Origin: CAVTHK01 sp964552235
GTDB lineage: Bacteria > Spirochaetota > Spirochaetia > SZUA-6 > CAVTHK01
Length of the DNA stretch: 64,000 bases
Assembly (NCBI GenBank): GCA_964552235.1
Contig: CAZKGO010000010.1
Location: forward strand, 26,357-90,356
Direction of reading: 5' to 3'
The position numbers and the translations under genes were made by a program. Shown here one piece after another: positions 8,549-17,247 of the stretch; the stretch's first letter is position 1, and each line of letters opens with the position of its first letter. The notes beneath the pieces were generated by a model, which was given only the letters and a program-made list of their open reading frames with translations, did no database searches and was not told the origin of the DNA.

Positions 8549-9435
8549 AGCGCGTCCCTGTGATCGGTGTCGCCCTGGCCGCCCTGCTTGCCGGCTGCGC
8601 CACGGTCGCCGACATCGGCGCCACGGTGGGCGAAGCCACGGGCCGGATCAGCGCCGACCAGGCCGCCTCGATCCGGCAGAGCGGCCAGGCGGTTGAGAAA
8701 AGCTACCAGGACATCACGCCGGAGCAGGAGTACTACGTGGGCCGCACGGTCGGTGCCGTGGTGCTCGACCAGTACAGGCCTTACGACAACCGCAGGGTCA
8801 ACGACTACCTCAACCTCCTTGGCCGCAGCCTCTCGCTGGTCTCCGACCGGCCGGAGACCTTTGGCGGCTACCACTTCCTTGCCCTCGACTCCGACGAGAT
8901 CAACGCCTTTGCGGCGCCCGGAGGCCTGATCTTTGTCAGCCGCGGTCTCCTGCGCTGCGCCCGCAGCGAGGACGAGGTGGCGGCGATCCTGGCCCACGAG
9001 ATCGGCCACGTCGCGGCCCAGCACGGCCTGCAGGCCATCAAGAAGTCCCGTCTCACCACGGCCCTCACCAGCGTCGCCCTCACCGGCCTGGCCCTGGCCA
9101 GCCCGCAGGAAGCAGCCAGGCTGACCCAGGCCTTTTCCGATTCGATCAACGACATCACGTCGACGCTGATCAACAACGGCTACTCGCGCGAGGCAGAGTA
9201 CCAGGCCGACAGCCTGGCGGTCGCAATCCTCTCGCGCGCCGGCTACGACCCGGCGGCCCTCGTGCGCATGCTCGAGGTGATGGGCCAGCGCCTCAAGCCC
9301 GGCGGAGCCGATTTCGCCAAGACGCACCCGGATCCGAAGGACCGCATCAAGGCGATCACCCTGCCGGCCGCCCGACCCGCAGCCGCGCCTGCCGAGAGGC
9401 AACGCCGCTACCAGGCCGCCCTGTCGGGGATCTAG
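8545..9435 (+). CDS. M48-family metalloprotease lipoprotein
   Basis: A 296-residue lipoprotein: signal peptide with lipobox LAGC (Cys18), followed by an M48 peptidase domain. The zinc motif HEIGH is at residues 151-155 and the third ligand is expected in SREAEYQAD (Glu218). AFAAPGGLIFVSRGLL just before the motif is typical of BepA/YcaL-type periplasmic M48 proteases that degrade misassembled envelope proteins. Start ATG 8545 overlaps the SH3 gene stop. No membrane segments are seen apart from the signal peptide, and there is no TPR domain, so it is closest to the short YcaL/LoiP type. Confidence 0.92.
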   Translation: MKRVPVIGVALAALLAGCATVADIGATVGEATGRISADQAASIRQSGQAVEKSYQDITPEQEYYVGRTVGAVVLDQYRPYDNRRVNDYLNLLGRSLSLVSDRPETFGGYHFLALDSDEINAFAAPGGLIFVSRGLLRCARSEDEVAAILAHEIGHVAAQHGLQAIKKSRLTTALTSVALTGLALASPQEAARLTQAFSDSINDITSTLINNGYSREAEYQADSLAVAILSRAGYDPAALVRMLEVMGQRLKPGGADFAKTHPDPKDRIKAITLPAARPAAAPAERQRRYQAALSGI

Positions 9436-9445
9436 GTCGCCCGCC

Positions 9446-11599
9446 TTGAAGACCGGAGGCGGCGAGGGCCGCGCAGCGCGCAAGATCGTGCAGGGGGTGA
9501 TCGTCGGCGCGGCCGCCGCAGCGCTCACCCTGGCGCTCCAGCTTCCGGGGCTGCTCGGCGTGTTCGAGGGCAAGACCTGGGATGGCCGCGTCCGCATGCT
9601 GGCACGGCCGGCACCCACGACGAGCCAGGTCGCCCTGATCCTCCTCGACCAGCAGAGCCTCGACTGGGGCAGCAAGGAAAACGGCCTGTCGTGGCCGTGG
9701 CCCCGCGAGGTCTACAGCTACATCGTGGAGTTCTGCAGGCACGCGGGAGCGCGGGCCCTCGCCTTTGACGTGCTGTTCACCGAGCCGTCGGTGTACGGCG
9801 TCGAGGACGACGCGGCTCTTGCAGCCGCGGTCGCCGACTACGGCAGGTTCGTCGGCGCGATCTTTCCCGGCGAGCAGGGAAGCGTGACGAGCTGGCCCGC
9901 GGACCTGCCGCAGCCGTCGCTGGAGATCGCCGGGCTCGACCGCTGGATCGCCTCCGAGCGGCCTGCGGGCATCGCAAGCGAGCGGGCAGCCTTTCCCGTG
10001 GCGGAGATCGGTGCCGCTGCGCGTGTGCTCGCCAACGTGAACTTCGAGCCCGACGCGGACGGGGTCTACAGACGGGCGCGCCTGTTCGAGCTCTTCGGCG
10101 GCAAGGCCGTGCCGTCGCTGGCGCTCGGGGCCTACATCGCCGGCTCGGATACGCCCGTGCGGATGAGCGTCCGGCCGGGCGCCGTGGAGATCGACGGCAG
10201 GCGCGTCGCCATCGACGGCGAGGGACGCGCGATCCTGCGCTTCCGCTTTCCGAACGGCACCCACGAAGCCTACAGCGCCGCCGCGGTGATCCGCGCCGAG
10301 GTGCAGCGCCGCTCGGGCGAGAAGCCCTCGCTCGATCCCGAGCTGCTGCGCGGCCGCTACGTGCTGTTCGGCTTCTCGGCGCCGGGCCTCAAGGACCTGC
10401 GCGCTTCGCCGGTGTCCGGCACCTCGCCCGGAGTGGAAATCAACGCCACGATGCTCGACAACCTGCTCGCGGCCGACGCCATCGCCGACGCCCCTGTCGC
10501 CCTCGTCGTAGCCCTCACGCTCGCTCTGTCGCTCGCCGCGGGCGTAGTTGCGGCGGTGGTGTCCGGTGCCGTGCAGAACGCCCTCGTCTACGCGCTGTTC
10601 CTCCCGCTGCCGGCGGCGCTGGCCTTCGGAGCCTACCCGCTGGGCACCTGGCTTCCCCTGGTGGGCCCCGCGATCGCCGTGGTCGTCACCCTCGTGAGCG
10701 ACAGCCTGCTCAACTATGCCACCGAGGGCAGGCAGAAGCGCTACATCAAGGCGGCTTTCCGGCAGTACCTGAGCCCGGCGGTGATCGAGGAGCTCATCGC
10801 CCACCCCGAGCGCCTCAAGCTCGGCGGGGAGCGGAGGGAGCTGTCGATCTTCTTCTCCGACCTGCAGGGCTTCACGGGCCTGTCGGAGGGGCTTTCGCCC
10901 GAGGAGCTGACCGCCCTGCTCAACGAGTACCTCTCGGCCATGACCGACATCATCCAGGAAGAGGGCGGCACCATCGACAAGTACGAAGGCGACGCGATCA
11001 TCGCGTTCTGGAACGCGCCGCTCGACCAGGGCGATCACGCGGTGCGGGCCGTGCGCGCCTCGCTGCGCTGCCAGGCGCGTCTGGCCGAAATGAGACCCGG
11101 CTTCAAGGCGCGCACCGGCAAGGAGCTGCACAAGCGCATCGGCCTCAACTCGGGCCCCGCCGTCGTGGGCAACATGGGCTCGCACACCCGGTTCGACTAC
11201 ACGATGCTCGGCGACGCGGTCAACCTCGCCTCGCGCCTGGAGGGCATCAACAAGCAGTTCGGCACCTACACGATGATGTCCGCAGCGACGCGCGAGCTGG
11301 TGGGCGACGAGTTCGCCGCCCGCGAGATCTCGCGGGTCGCCGTCGTCGGCCGCAAGGAGCCGGTGACGGTCTACGAGCCGATGCTCCCCGAGCAGGCGGC
11401 CGCGCGCAAGGCGACGCTCGACGTCTTTGCCGCCGGCCTGGCCGCCTACTATGCGGGCGACTTCCGCGAAGCGGAGCATCGCTTCGCTTCGATCGCGGCC
11501 GAAGACCCGCCTGCGCAGCGCTACGCCGACCGCTGCCGCGAGCTGCTCGCCTCCCCGCCTTCGCAGTGGAACGGCGTCTGGGTGATGACCTCGAAGTGA
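9446..11599 (+). CDS. CHASE2-domain class III adenylate cyclase
   Basis: A 717-residue receptor cyclase. One membrane segment near residues 14-33, an extracytoplasmic CHASE2 domain to about 335, three membrane segments (about 348-425) and a class III cyclase domain from about 463 to 635. Metal-binding aspartates are Asp472 (FFSDLQGFT) and Asp516 (KYEGDAIIAF); Lys512 and Asp590 (TMLGDAVNLASRLE) are the adenine-specifying pair, and Asn593/Arg597 the transition-state residues, so it should make cAMP. The start is TTG 9446 by the upstream limit; GTG 9488 after GGAGGCGGCGAGG is an alternative. A GTGA overlap joins it to the GH32 gene downstream. Confidence 0.92.
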   Translation: MKTGGGEGRAARKIVQGVIVGAAAAALTLALQLPGLLGVFEGKTWDGRVRMLARPAPTTSQVALILLDQQSLDWGSKENGLSWPWPREVYSYIVEFCRHAGARALAFDVLFTEPSVYGVEDDAALAAAVADYGRFVGAIFPGEQGSVTSWPADLPQPSLEIAGLDRWIASERPAGIASERAAFPVAEIGAAARVLANVNFEPDADGVYRRARLFELFGGKAVPSLALGAYIAGSDTPVRMSVRPGAVEIDGRRVAIDGEGRAILRFRFPNGTHEAYSAAAVIRAEVQRRSGEKPSLDPELLRGRYVLFGFSAPGLKDLRASPVSGTSPGVEINATMLDNLLAADAIADAPVALVVALTLALSLAAGVVAAVVSGAVQNALVYALFLPLPAALAFGAYPLGTWLPLVGPAIAVVVTLVSDSLLNYATEGRQKRYIKAAFRQYLSPAVIEELIAHPERLKLGGERRELSIFFSDLQGFTGLSEGLSPEELTALLNEYLSAMTDIIQEEGGTIDKYEGDAIIAFWNAPLDQGDHAVRAVRASLRCQARLAEMRPGFKARTGKELHKRIGLNSGPAVVGNMGSHTRFDYTMLGDAVNLASRLEGINKQFGTYTMMSAATRELVGDEFAAREISRVAVVGRKEPVTVYEPMLPEQAAARKATLDVFAAGLAAYYAGDFREAEHRFASIAAEDPPAQRYADRCRELLASPPSQWNGVWVMTSK

Positions 11600-13125
11600 A
11601 GGCGACTCACCGCTATCTGCGGCTTCCGATCAGGACAGGGGCGCCCAAGCGTCCGGTGCGCATCCCGGCCGCGCAGCCCTACACGTGCGAGGTCGAGATC
11701 GCGGAGGGCGCCGCCGATTTCGAGTCATTCGTCGACATCGACGGGGTCCGCGGCTCGGAGCTCGACCTGGAGATCGGCGGCGCCCGTCAGGCCGACACGC
11801 CGGTCGACGACGAGCGTCTGTACCGCGAGCCGCTGCGGCCGCAGTTCCACTTCTCGTCGATGCGCGGCTGGAACAACGACCCGAACGGCCTGCTGTGGCA
11901 CGCCGGCGAGTGGCACCTGTTCTACCAGCACAACCCGTTCGGGACAGCCTGGGGCAACATGCACTGGGGCCACGCGGTCTCCACCGACCTGGTGCGCTGG
12001 CGCGAGCTCGGGGAGGCGCTGGCGCCGGACCGGCACGGGGCGATGTACTCGGGCTCGGGCGTGGTCGACCGGGGCAACACCAGCGGCCTGGCCCGCGGCA
12101 GCGAGCCGCCGCTGGTGCTGCTGTACACGGCGGCAGGCGGCAAGTCCCCCGAGTCGCAGGGCGAGCGCTTTGCGCAGGCGCTGGCGTGGAGCACCGATCG
12201 CGGACGGAGCTGGAGCAAGCTCGGCCCGGTCCTGCCCCACGTCGCAGCCGAGAACCGCGACCCCAAGGTCGTCTGGCACGGGCCGAGCGCGCGCTGGGTG
12301 ATGGCGCTCTACATCGACGGCGACGAGTACGCGCTGTTCTCCTCGCCCGACCTGAAGAGCTGGCAGCCCCTGCAGCGGCTGCCCCTGCAGGGAGCGCGGG
12401 AATGCCCCGACCTGTTCGAGATCGGCGGCCGCTGGGTCTTCTGGGGCGCCAACGGCCGCTACCTGGTCGGCAGCTTCGACGGCGGCCGGTTCGAAGCGAC
12501 GAGCGGCCCCCACACCTTGAGCTACGGCAGCGCGTACGCGGCCCAGACCTGGAGCGGCGCTCCCGGCGGACGGCTCGTGCAGATCGCCTGGCTGCGGGGC
12601 GAGAAGCCGGGCGAGGCGTTCAACCAGCAGATGACGTTTCCCTGCGAGCTCGCGCTGCGCGACACGCCGGAGGGGCCGCGGCTGGCAGGCGAGCCGGTCG
12701 CCGAGATCGCGACGCTCGTCGCCGGGTGCACGTCGCACGAGGCCGCGCGGCTGGACGCAGGCAGCGGTCCCTTGCGCCTGGAGGCGGGCGAGCTGCTCGA
12801 CGTGGGGCTCGAGGCCGGGCTGGCATCCGGCACGGCGTTCGAGATCACGCTGCGCGGCCTCGCCGTTTCCTGCGATGCAGGCCGCGCCACGATGGCCTGC
12901 GGCGGCCATCAGGCGCCGCTGCCCCTGCGCTCCGGACGGCTGGACCTGCGGGCCCTCGTCGACCGCTCGTCGCTCGAGCTGTACGCGGCGGGCGGCCTCG
13001 CCCACCTGGCGCTGCCGCTGGTGCCTGCGGCGGCCGACCGTGCCGTGAGCCTGCGGGTGCTTTGCGGCCGCATGCAGGCGGTGCGCCTCGCAGTGCGCAC
13101 GCTGCGCTCGGCGTGGGGTCGATAG
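11596..13125 (+). CDS. Glycoside hydrolase family 32 (fructan/sucrose hydrolase)
   Basis: A 509-residue protein if read from GTG 11596, which overlaps the cyclase stop by 4 nt; an ATG at 11566 is possible but lies inside the cyclase gene. GH32 landmarks are complete: WNNDPNG at residues 92-98 with the nucleophile Asp95, RDPKV at 221-225 (transition-state Asp) and ECPD with acid/base Glu269. The first ~75 residues form a small extra domain, and the C-terminal ~160 are the usual beta-sandwich. No signal peptide is visible, so it should act on imported fructo-oligosaccharides or sucrose in the cytoplasm. Family members hydrolyse beta-fructosides such as levan, inulin or sucrose. Confidence 0.93.
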   Translation: MKATHRYLRLPIRTGAPKRPVRIPAAQPYTCEVEIAEGAADFESFVDIDGVRGSELDLEIGGARQADTPVDDERLYREPLRPQFHFSSMRGWNNDPNGLLWHAGEWHLFYQHNPFGTAWGNMHWGHAVSTDLVRWRELGEALAPDRHGAMYSGSGVVDRGNTSGLARGSEPPLVLLYTAAGGKSPESQGERFAQALAWSTDRGRSWSKLGPVLPHVAAENRDPKVVWHGPSARWVMALYIDGDEYALFSSPDLKSWQPLQRLPLQGARECPDLFEIGGRWVFWGANGRYLVGSFDGGRFEATSGPHTLSYGSAYAAQTWSGAPGGRLVQIAWLRGEKPGEAFNQQMTFPCELALRDTPEGPRLAGEPVAEIATLVAGCTSHEAARLDAGSGPLRLEAGELLDVGLEAGLASGTAFEITLRGLAVSCDAGRATMACGGHQAPLPLRSGRLDLRALVDRSSLELYAAGGLAHLALPLVPAAADRAVSLRVLCGRMQAVRLAVRTLRSAWGR

Positions 13126-13130
13126 GCGCT

Positions 13131-13160
13131 TTGACTGCCGCACCCAGGCCGCGGTAGGTT
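13131..13160 (+). promoter_or_regulatory. Putative promoter before the 2-hydroxyacid dehydrogenase
   Basis: TTGACT, an 18-nt spacer and TAGGTT in the 42-nt gap between the GH32 and dehydrogenase genes. It would place the transcript start almost at the GTG start codon. Confidence 0.35.
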
Positions 13161-13167
13161 TGGCCGC

Positions 13168-14130
13168 GTGAAGAGCGTCATTCTCATCGGCAAGGGCATC
13201 GAGCGCATGGGCGCAGCCGACCCTGACGAGGTCCGCCGCCTGGCTCCCGATCGCGAGGTGCTGCTGTTCCCCGAGCCCGAGACGGTCGAGGCGCGCCTCG
13301 GCGAGATCGAGATCGGCTTCGGCGGTCCGCCGCTCGTTCTGCTGCCAAAGGCCGCGGCCCTGCGGTGGCTGCAGCTCGGCGGCGCGGGCGCCGACCGCGT
13401 CTTCGAGCACCTGCCGGCCGGGCGCGACCTGGTCGTCACCAACGCTTCGGGCGTGCACGCGATCCAGATCAGCGAGCACCTGCTGGCGATGATGCTCGCC
13501 TTTGCGCGGGCCATCCCCGAGTCGGTGCGCAACCAGGCCGCGCGCACGTGGAAGCGCCATGAGGACTGGAAGGTGTTCGAGCTGGCGGGCAAGCGCGTGC
13601 TGCTGGTGGGCCTCGGCGCCATCGGCGGCCGGTTCGCTCAAGTGGCAGGCGCCCTCGGCATGGAGGTGGTCGCCCTGCGCGCCCGCCCCGACCGCGGCGG
13701 CGCGGCCGCGGCGAGGGTGGCGGGCATCGACGCCCTCGACCGCGAGCTTCCGCATGCGGACTTTGTCGTGATCACGGCTCCGCTCACGCCCGCGACGCGG
13801 GGGCTCATCGGCGAGCGGCAGATCGCCCTGATGAAGCCTTCGTCGTTGATCTTCAACATTGGCCGGGGCCCGATCATCGACGAGCCGGCCCTCGTCAGGG
13901 CGCTCGAGCAGGGGCGCATCGCCGGCGCCGGGCTCGACGTGTTCGAAAAGGAGCCGCTGCCGCCCGAAAGCCCGCTGTGGGGCATGAGCAACGTGATCGT
14001 GACCGCCCACTACGCGGGCCTGAGCCCGCACTACGGGCAGCGGCTGTGGGCGATCTTTCTCGACAACCTGCGCCGATACGTCGCCGGCGAGCCGCTGCGC
14101 AACGTGGTCAGCCGCGAGGCCGGCTACTAG
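13168..14130 (+). CDS. D-isomer-specific 2-hydroxyacid dehydrogenase
   Basis: A 320-residue NAD(P)-dependent dehydrogenase starting at GTG 13168. The nucleotide-binding motif VGLGAIGGRF sits near residue 150; the catalytic triad is visible as Arg in NIGRGPIID, Glu in FEKEPLPPES and His in TAHYAG. The family reduces 2-keto acids to D-2-hydroxy acids or acts on glyoxylate/hydroxypyruvate. The short N-terminal catalytic domain (about 100 residues) is like that of the glyoxylate/hydroxypyruvate reductase A group. Its position after a GH32 gene and before an ABC importer does not fix the substrate. Confidence 0.9.
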   Translation: MKSVILIGKGIERMGAADPDEVRRLAPDREVLLFPEPETVEARLGEIEIGFGGPPLVLLPKAAALRWLQLGGAGADRVFEHLPAGRDLVVTNASGVHAIQISEHLLAMMLAFARAIPESVRNQAARTWKRHEDWKVFELAGKRVLLVGLGAIGGRFAQVAGALGMEVVALRARPDRGGAAAARVAGIDALDRELPHADFVVITAPLTPATRGLIGERQIALMKPSSLIFNIGRGPIIDEPALVRALEQGRIAGAGLDVFEKEPLPPESPLWGMSNVIVTAHYAGLSPHYGQRLWAIFLDNLRRYVAGEPLRNVVSREAGY

Positions 14131-14227
14131 GCGGGCGGCGGCCGCGCGGGAACTCTCGCGTGACCCCACAATCGGGTGTATCATGGACGCAATTGATTCA
14201 AGCGCCGCAGGCGCAGAAGGAGGATCT

Positions 14228-15379
14228 ATGACCGCTCAACGACACCGCAGAGCGCTGACCGCCGTGCTGATCGTTGTGCTCGCTGCAGGCTTGGCCTACG
14301 GGGCCAGCCAGGGCGAGAAGCCGGCCGCCCAGGCGGCCAAGCCCGAGGTCAAGGAGGACTGGAACGCCGTGCTGGCCGCGGCAAAGCAGGAGGGCAAGGT
14401 GGTCGTCTACGGGACGACCAGCCGGCTGCCGGTTGCGGCCGAGGCGTTCACCAAGAAGACAGGCATCAAGGCCGAGGCGATCCGCCTGTCGGAGGTTGAG
14501 CTGATCGAGAGGCTCTACAAGGAGGCCTCCTCGGGCGTCGTGGCCGTCGACGTGGTTCTCATCGAGGACTACCCGAGCATGAAGGAGCTGCTCGTCGACC
14601 CCGGCCACCTGGTCAACTACGTGCCGCCCTCGGCCCGGGAGTCGGTTCCCGCCGAGTACCAGAACCCCCTGGTCTTCGCCTACATCTCGCGCATCTTCGG
14701 CTACAACACCCAGAAGTACCCCAAGGATCCCTTTGAGAGCATCTGGGACTTCACGACGGACAAGTTCAAGGGCCGGGTCATGATTCGCGACCTCGCGATC
14801 ACCGGCGAGCATCAGAACGCCTTTACCGAGCTGATCCGCAGGTCCAAGGACCTCGAGGCGGAGTACCAGCGCCGCTTCGGCAAGCCGCTGGAGATGACCG
14901 AGAGGAACGCGGGCCTGGAGTTCCTCAAGCGGCTCGTCAAGAACGACATCATCCTCATGACCAGCGACACCAAGATCGCCGAGGCGGTGGGCAAGAAGGG
15001 CCAGGCCGACCCGCCCGTCGGCTTCTTCTACGTGTTCTCGAAGCACCGCGACATCCCCAAGCTCGACCTCGCCCTCGAGTGCTCCTACGACATCAAGCCC
15101 TTTGCCGGCTACTACTACGGCATGTACATCCAGCTCGCGGGCAAGCCCAAGAACCCGAACGCCGCCAAGGTGCTGGCTGATTACCTGATGAGCCCCGAAG
15201 GCTACCTGCCCTGGTCGAGCGAGGTCGGCTTCTACTCGATGAACACCAAGGTCCCGCCGCACCCCGACGACAAGCCCTGGGCCTGGTGGAAGGAGAGGCT
15301 CTGGACCTACGACCCGGCCTACGCGGCCCAGCACAGGGGCGAGGTGCTCGACGCCTGGCTGAAGTACGTCCAGAAGTGA
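14228..15379 (+). CDS. ABC importer extracellular solute-binding protein (iron/thiamine/spermidine-type family)
   Basis: A 383-residue exported protein, start ATG 14228 set by AGGAGG six bases upstream. The signal peptide ends near AYGASQGEK, again spirochaete-like. The mature fold has the family beginning WNAVLAAAKQEGKVVVYGTTS and FGYNTQKYPKDPFESIWDFTTDKFKGRV, as in Fe3+-type and 2-aminoethylphosphonate/thiamine-type binding proteins. It is the first gene of a complete importer with a fused permease and an ATPase. Iron binding normally needs a Tyr pair near the C-terminus; GYYYGMYIQ near residue 295 could supply it, but this is not certain. Confidence 0.88.
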   Translation: MTAQRHRRALTAVLIVVLAAGLAYGASQGEKPAAQAAKPEVKEDWNAVLAAAKQEGKVVVYGTTSRLPVAAEAFTKKTGIKAEAIRLSEVELIERLYKEASSGVVAVDVVLIEDYPSMKELLVDPGHLVNYVPPSARESVPAEYQNPLVFAYISRIFGYNTQKYPKDPFESIWDFTTDKFKGRVMIRDLAITGEHQNAFTELIRRSKDLEAEYQRRFGKPLEMTERNAGLEFLKRLVKNDIILMTSDTKIAEAVGKKGQADPPVGFFYVFSKHRDIPKLDLALECSYDIKPFAGYYYGMYIQLAGKPKNPNAAKVLADYLMSPEGYLPWSSEVGFYSMNTKVPPHPDDKPWAWWKERLWTYDPAYAAQHRGEVLDAWLKYVQK

Positions 15380-15389
15380 CCCGATCCTT

Positions 15390-15416
15390 GGCGCCCCGGG
15401 CCGGCCCCGGGGCGCC
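15390..15416 (+). other. Perfect 11-bp GC hairpin between binding-protein and permease genes
   Basis: GGCGCCCCGGG pairs perfectly with CCCGGGGCGCC across a 5-nt loop, starting 11 nt after the binding-protein stop. No T-tract follows, so it is more likely an mRNA 3'-end stabiliser or partial attenuator than a full terminator. Confidence 0.6.
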
Positions 15417-15440
15417 GCCGCCTCGAGTAAAGGATCCGCG

Positions 15441-17243
15441 ATGAACCCCCATCCGGCGCTGGGCAGGATCCGGCGCAACCTCACGCCCCAGATCGTGTTG
15501 TCGGTCCTGTTCCTGGTCCTGCTCTGCTACATGGTGCTCGTGCCCTTGGTGGTGATGGTGCGCGAGACGTTCACCATCCACCCGATGGAACGGTTCCAGA
15601 TACCAGGCTCCAGGCCGGGCGACCTGACCACCCGGCACTGGCAGAGGATGCTCACCGGCGAGTACGCCGCCGGCTTTTTCTACCGCCCGCTGATGAACAC
15701 CCTCGTGATCTCGACGACCCTGGCGGTGCTCGCCCTCGCCATCGGAGGCGCCCTGGCATGGCTGGTGGCCAGGACGGACATGCCGATGAAGAAGCTGCTG
15801 TCCAACCTGGCGATCGTGCCCTACGTGATGCCTTCGTGGGCCCTCGCCCTGGCCTGGATCACGCTCTTCAAGAATCCCCGCGTCGGTGGCAAGCTCGGGC
15901 TCTTCCAGAGCCTCACCGGGGTGACGCTTCCCGACTGGTTCTCCTACGGTTCGTTCCCGATCATCGTGACTCTCGCCCTGCACTACTTCCCCTTCGGCTT
16001 CATGCTGATCGGCGGCGCGCTGCGCAGCATCGATTCTCAGCTCGAGGAGTCGGCCGAGCTGCTGGGGGCCAGCCGCGGGCAGGTGCTGCGCCGCATTGTC
16101 TTTCCGCTGGTGCTGCCGGTGATCCTGTCGACGTTCCTGCTGACCTTTGCCCGCGGGCTGGGAACCTTCGGCACGCCGGCCTTTCTCGGCGGGCCGATCC
16201 GCATGTACGTGCTGTCCACGCTGCTGTACTCGAACCTCGTCGGCCAGCGGCCGGGCATGGCCTACATCGTGGCGCTGGCCATGATCCTGTTCGGCGGCCT
16301 GGTCCTCTACATGGACCACAAGGTGATCGGGGCTCGCAGGAGCTACGTGACCATCTCGGGCAAGAGCGGCAAGAGCGGCCTGGTCTCGCTCGGCCGGGGG
16401 CGGCCGCTGGTCGCCGGGGTGGTGCTGCTGTTCCTGCTCTGCGTGACGGTGGTGCCATTCGTCGTCCTTGCCGTCGACACGGTGATGCTGGTCCCGGGCA
16501 AGTACGCGCTGTCGAACCTAAGCCTGCACTACTGGATCGGCGACGCGCGCACGGACATCGGGCTCGGCAGCGGCGAGGCGGGGATCCTGCGCAACGGCCC
16601 GGTCCTCGCCGCCCTCGCCAACAGCGTGCGGCTCGGGCTCGCCACGGCGATCGTCTGCGGCGTCTCGGGGATCCTCATCGGCTACACGGTGGTGCGCACG
16701 CGCGGCAGCCGGTTCGCCACGGTCCTCGACCAGCTCTCCTTTATGCCGTACCTGATCCCCACCATCGCCTTCGGCTCGACCTTCCTCGCCCTGTTCGCAG
16801 TCCGGCGGGGCCCGATCCCCAGCCTGTACGGCACCTTTGCTCTGCTGCTGATCGCCTGCTCGGTCAAGTACCTGCCCTACTCTTCGCGGGCCGGCATCGG
16901 CGCCATGATGCAGGTGGGGCCCGAGCTCGAGGAGGCGGCTCTCATGGCCGGGGCGGGATGGCTCACGCGCATGCGGCGCATCATCTTCCCGCTGCAGAAG
17001 TCGGCGTTCTTCTCGGGCCTGCTGCTGCCGTTCATCTCGGCCATGCGCGAGCTGAGCCTGGTCGTGCTCCTGGTGACGCCGGGCATGCAGGTCGCGACAG
17101 CCATCACGGTCAAGTTCACCGATCGCGGCTGGTATCCCTACACGAACGCCATCATGGTGCTCATCGTCTGCGCGATCCTGGCGACCACGCTGGTGAGCCG
17201 GATGCTGCTCAAGACGGACCTGGCCAGGGGAATTGGAGGCTGA
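15441..17243 (+). CDS. ABC importer permease, two fused permease domains (FbpB-like)
   Basis: A 600-residue membrane protein built of two binding-protein-dependent permease domains in tandem, roughly residues 60-290 and 385-590. Each has the EAA loop contacting the ATPase: EESAELLGASRGQVLRRI in the first half and EEAALMAGAGWLTRMRRI in the second. This two-in-one layout is typical of Fe3+ (FbpB/SfuB), thiamine (ThiP) and phosphonate importers. Start ATG 15441 follows AAAGGATC. The ATPase gene begins 4 nt after its stop. Confidence 0.92.
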   Translation: MNPHPALGRIRRNLTPQIVLSVLFLVLLCYMVLVPLVVMVRETFTIHPMERFQIPGSRPGDLTTRHWQRMLTGEYAAGFFYRPLMNTLVISTTLAVLALAIGGALAWLVARTDMPMKKLLSNLAIVPYVMPSWALALAWITLFKNPRVGGKLGLFQSLTGVTLPDWFSYGSFPIIVTLALHYFPFGFMLIGGALRSIDSQLEESAELLGASRGQVLRRIVFPLVLPVILSTFLLTFARGLGTFGTPAFLGGPIRMYVLSTLLYSNLVGQRPGMAYIVALAMILFGGLVLYMDHKVIGARRSYVTISGKSGKSGLVSLGRGRPLVAGVVLLFLLCVTVVPFVVLAVDTVMLVPGKYALSNLSLHYWIGDARTDIGLGSGEAGILRNGPVLAALANSVRLGLATAIVCGVSGILIGYTVVRTRGSRFATVLDQLSFMPYLIPTIAFGSTFLALFAVRRGPIPSLYGTFALLLIACSVKYLPYSSRAGIGAMMQVGPELEEAALMAGAGWLTRMRRIIFPLQKSAFFSGLLLPFISAMRELSLVVLLVTPGMQVATAITVKFTDRGWYPYTNAIMVLIVCAILATTLVSRMLLKTDLARGIGG

Positions 17244-17247
17244 GGCG

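Noticed and set aside
9356..11479. A 707-codon open frame on the minus strand opposite the cyclase gene
   Set aside because: It is a high-GC shadow. Its product is low-complexity (Arg/Gly/Ala/His) and matches nothing, while the plus strand encodes a full CHASE2 cyclase.
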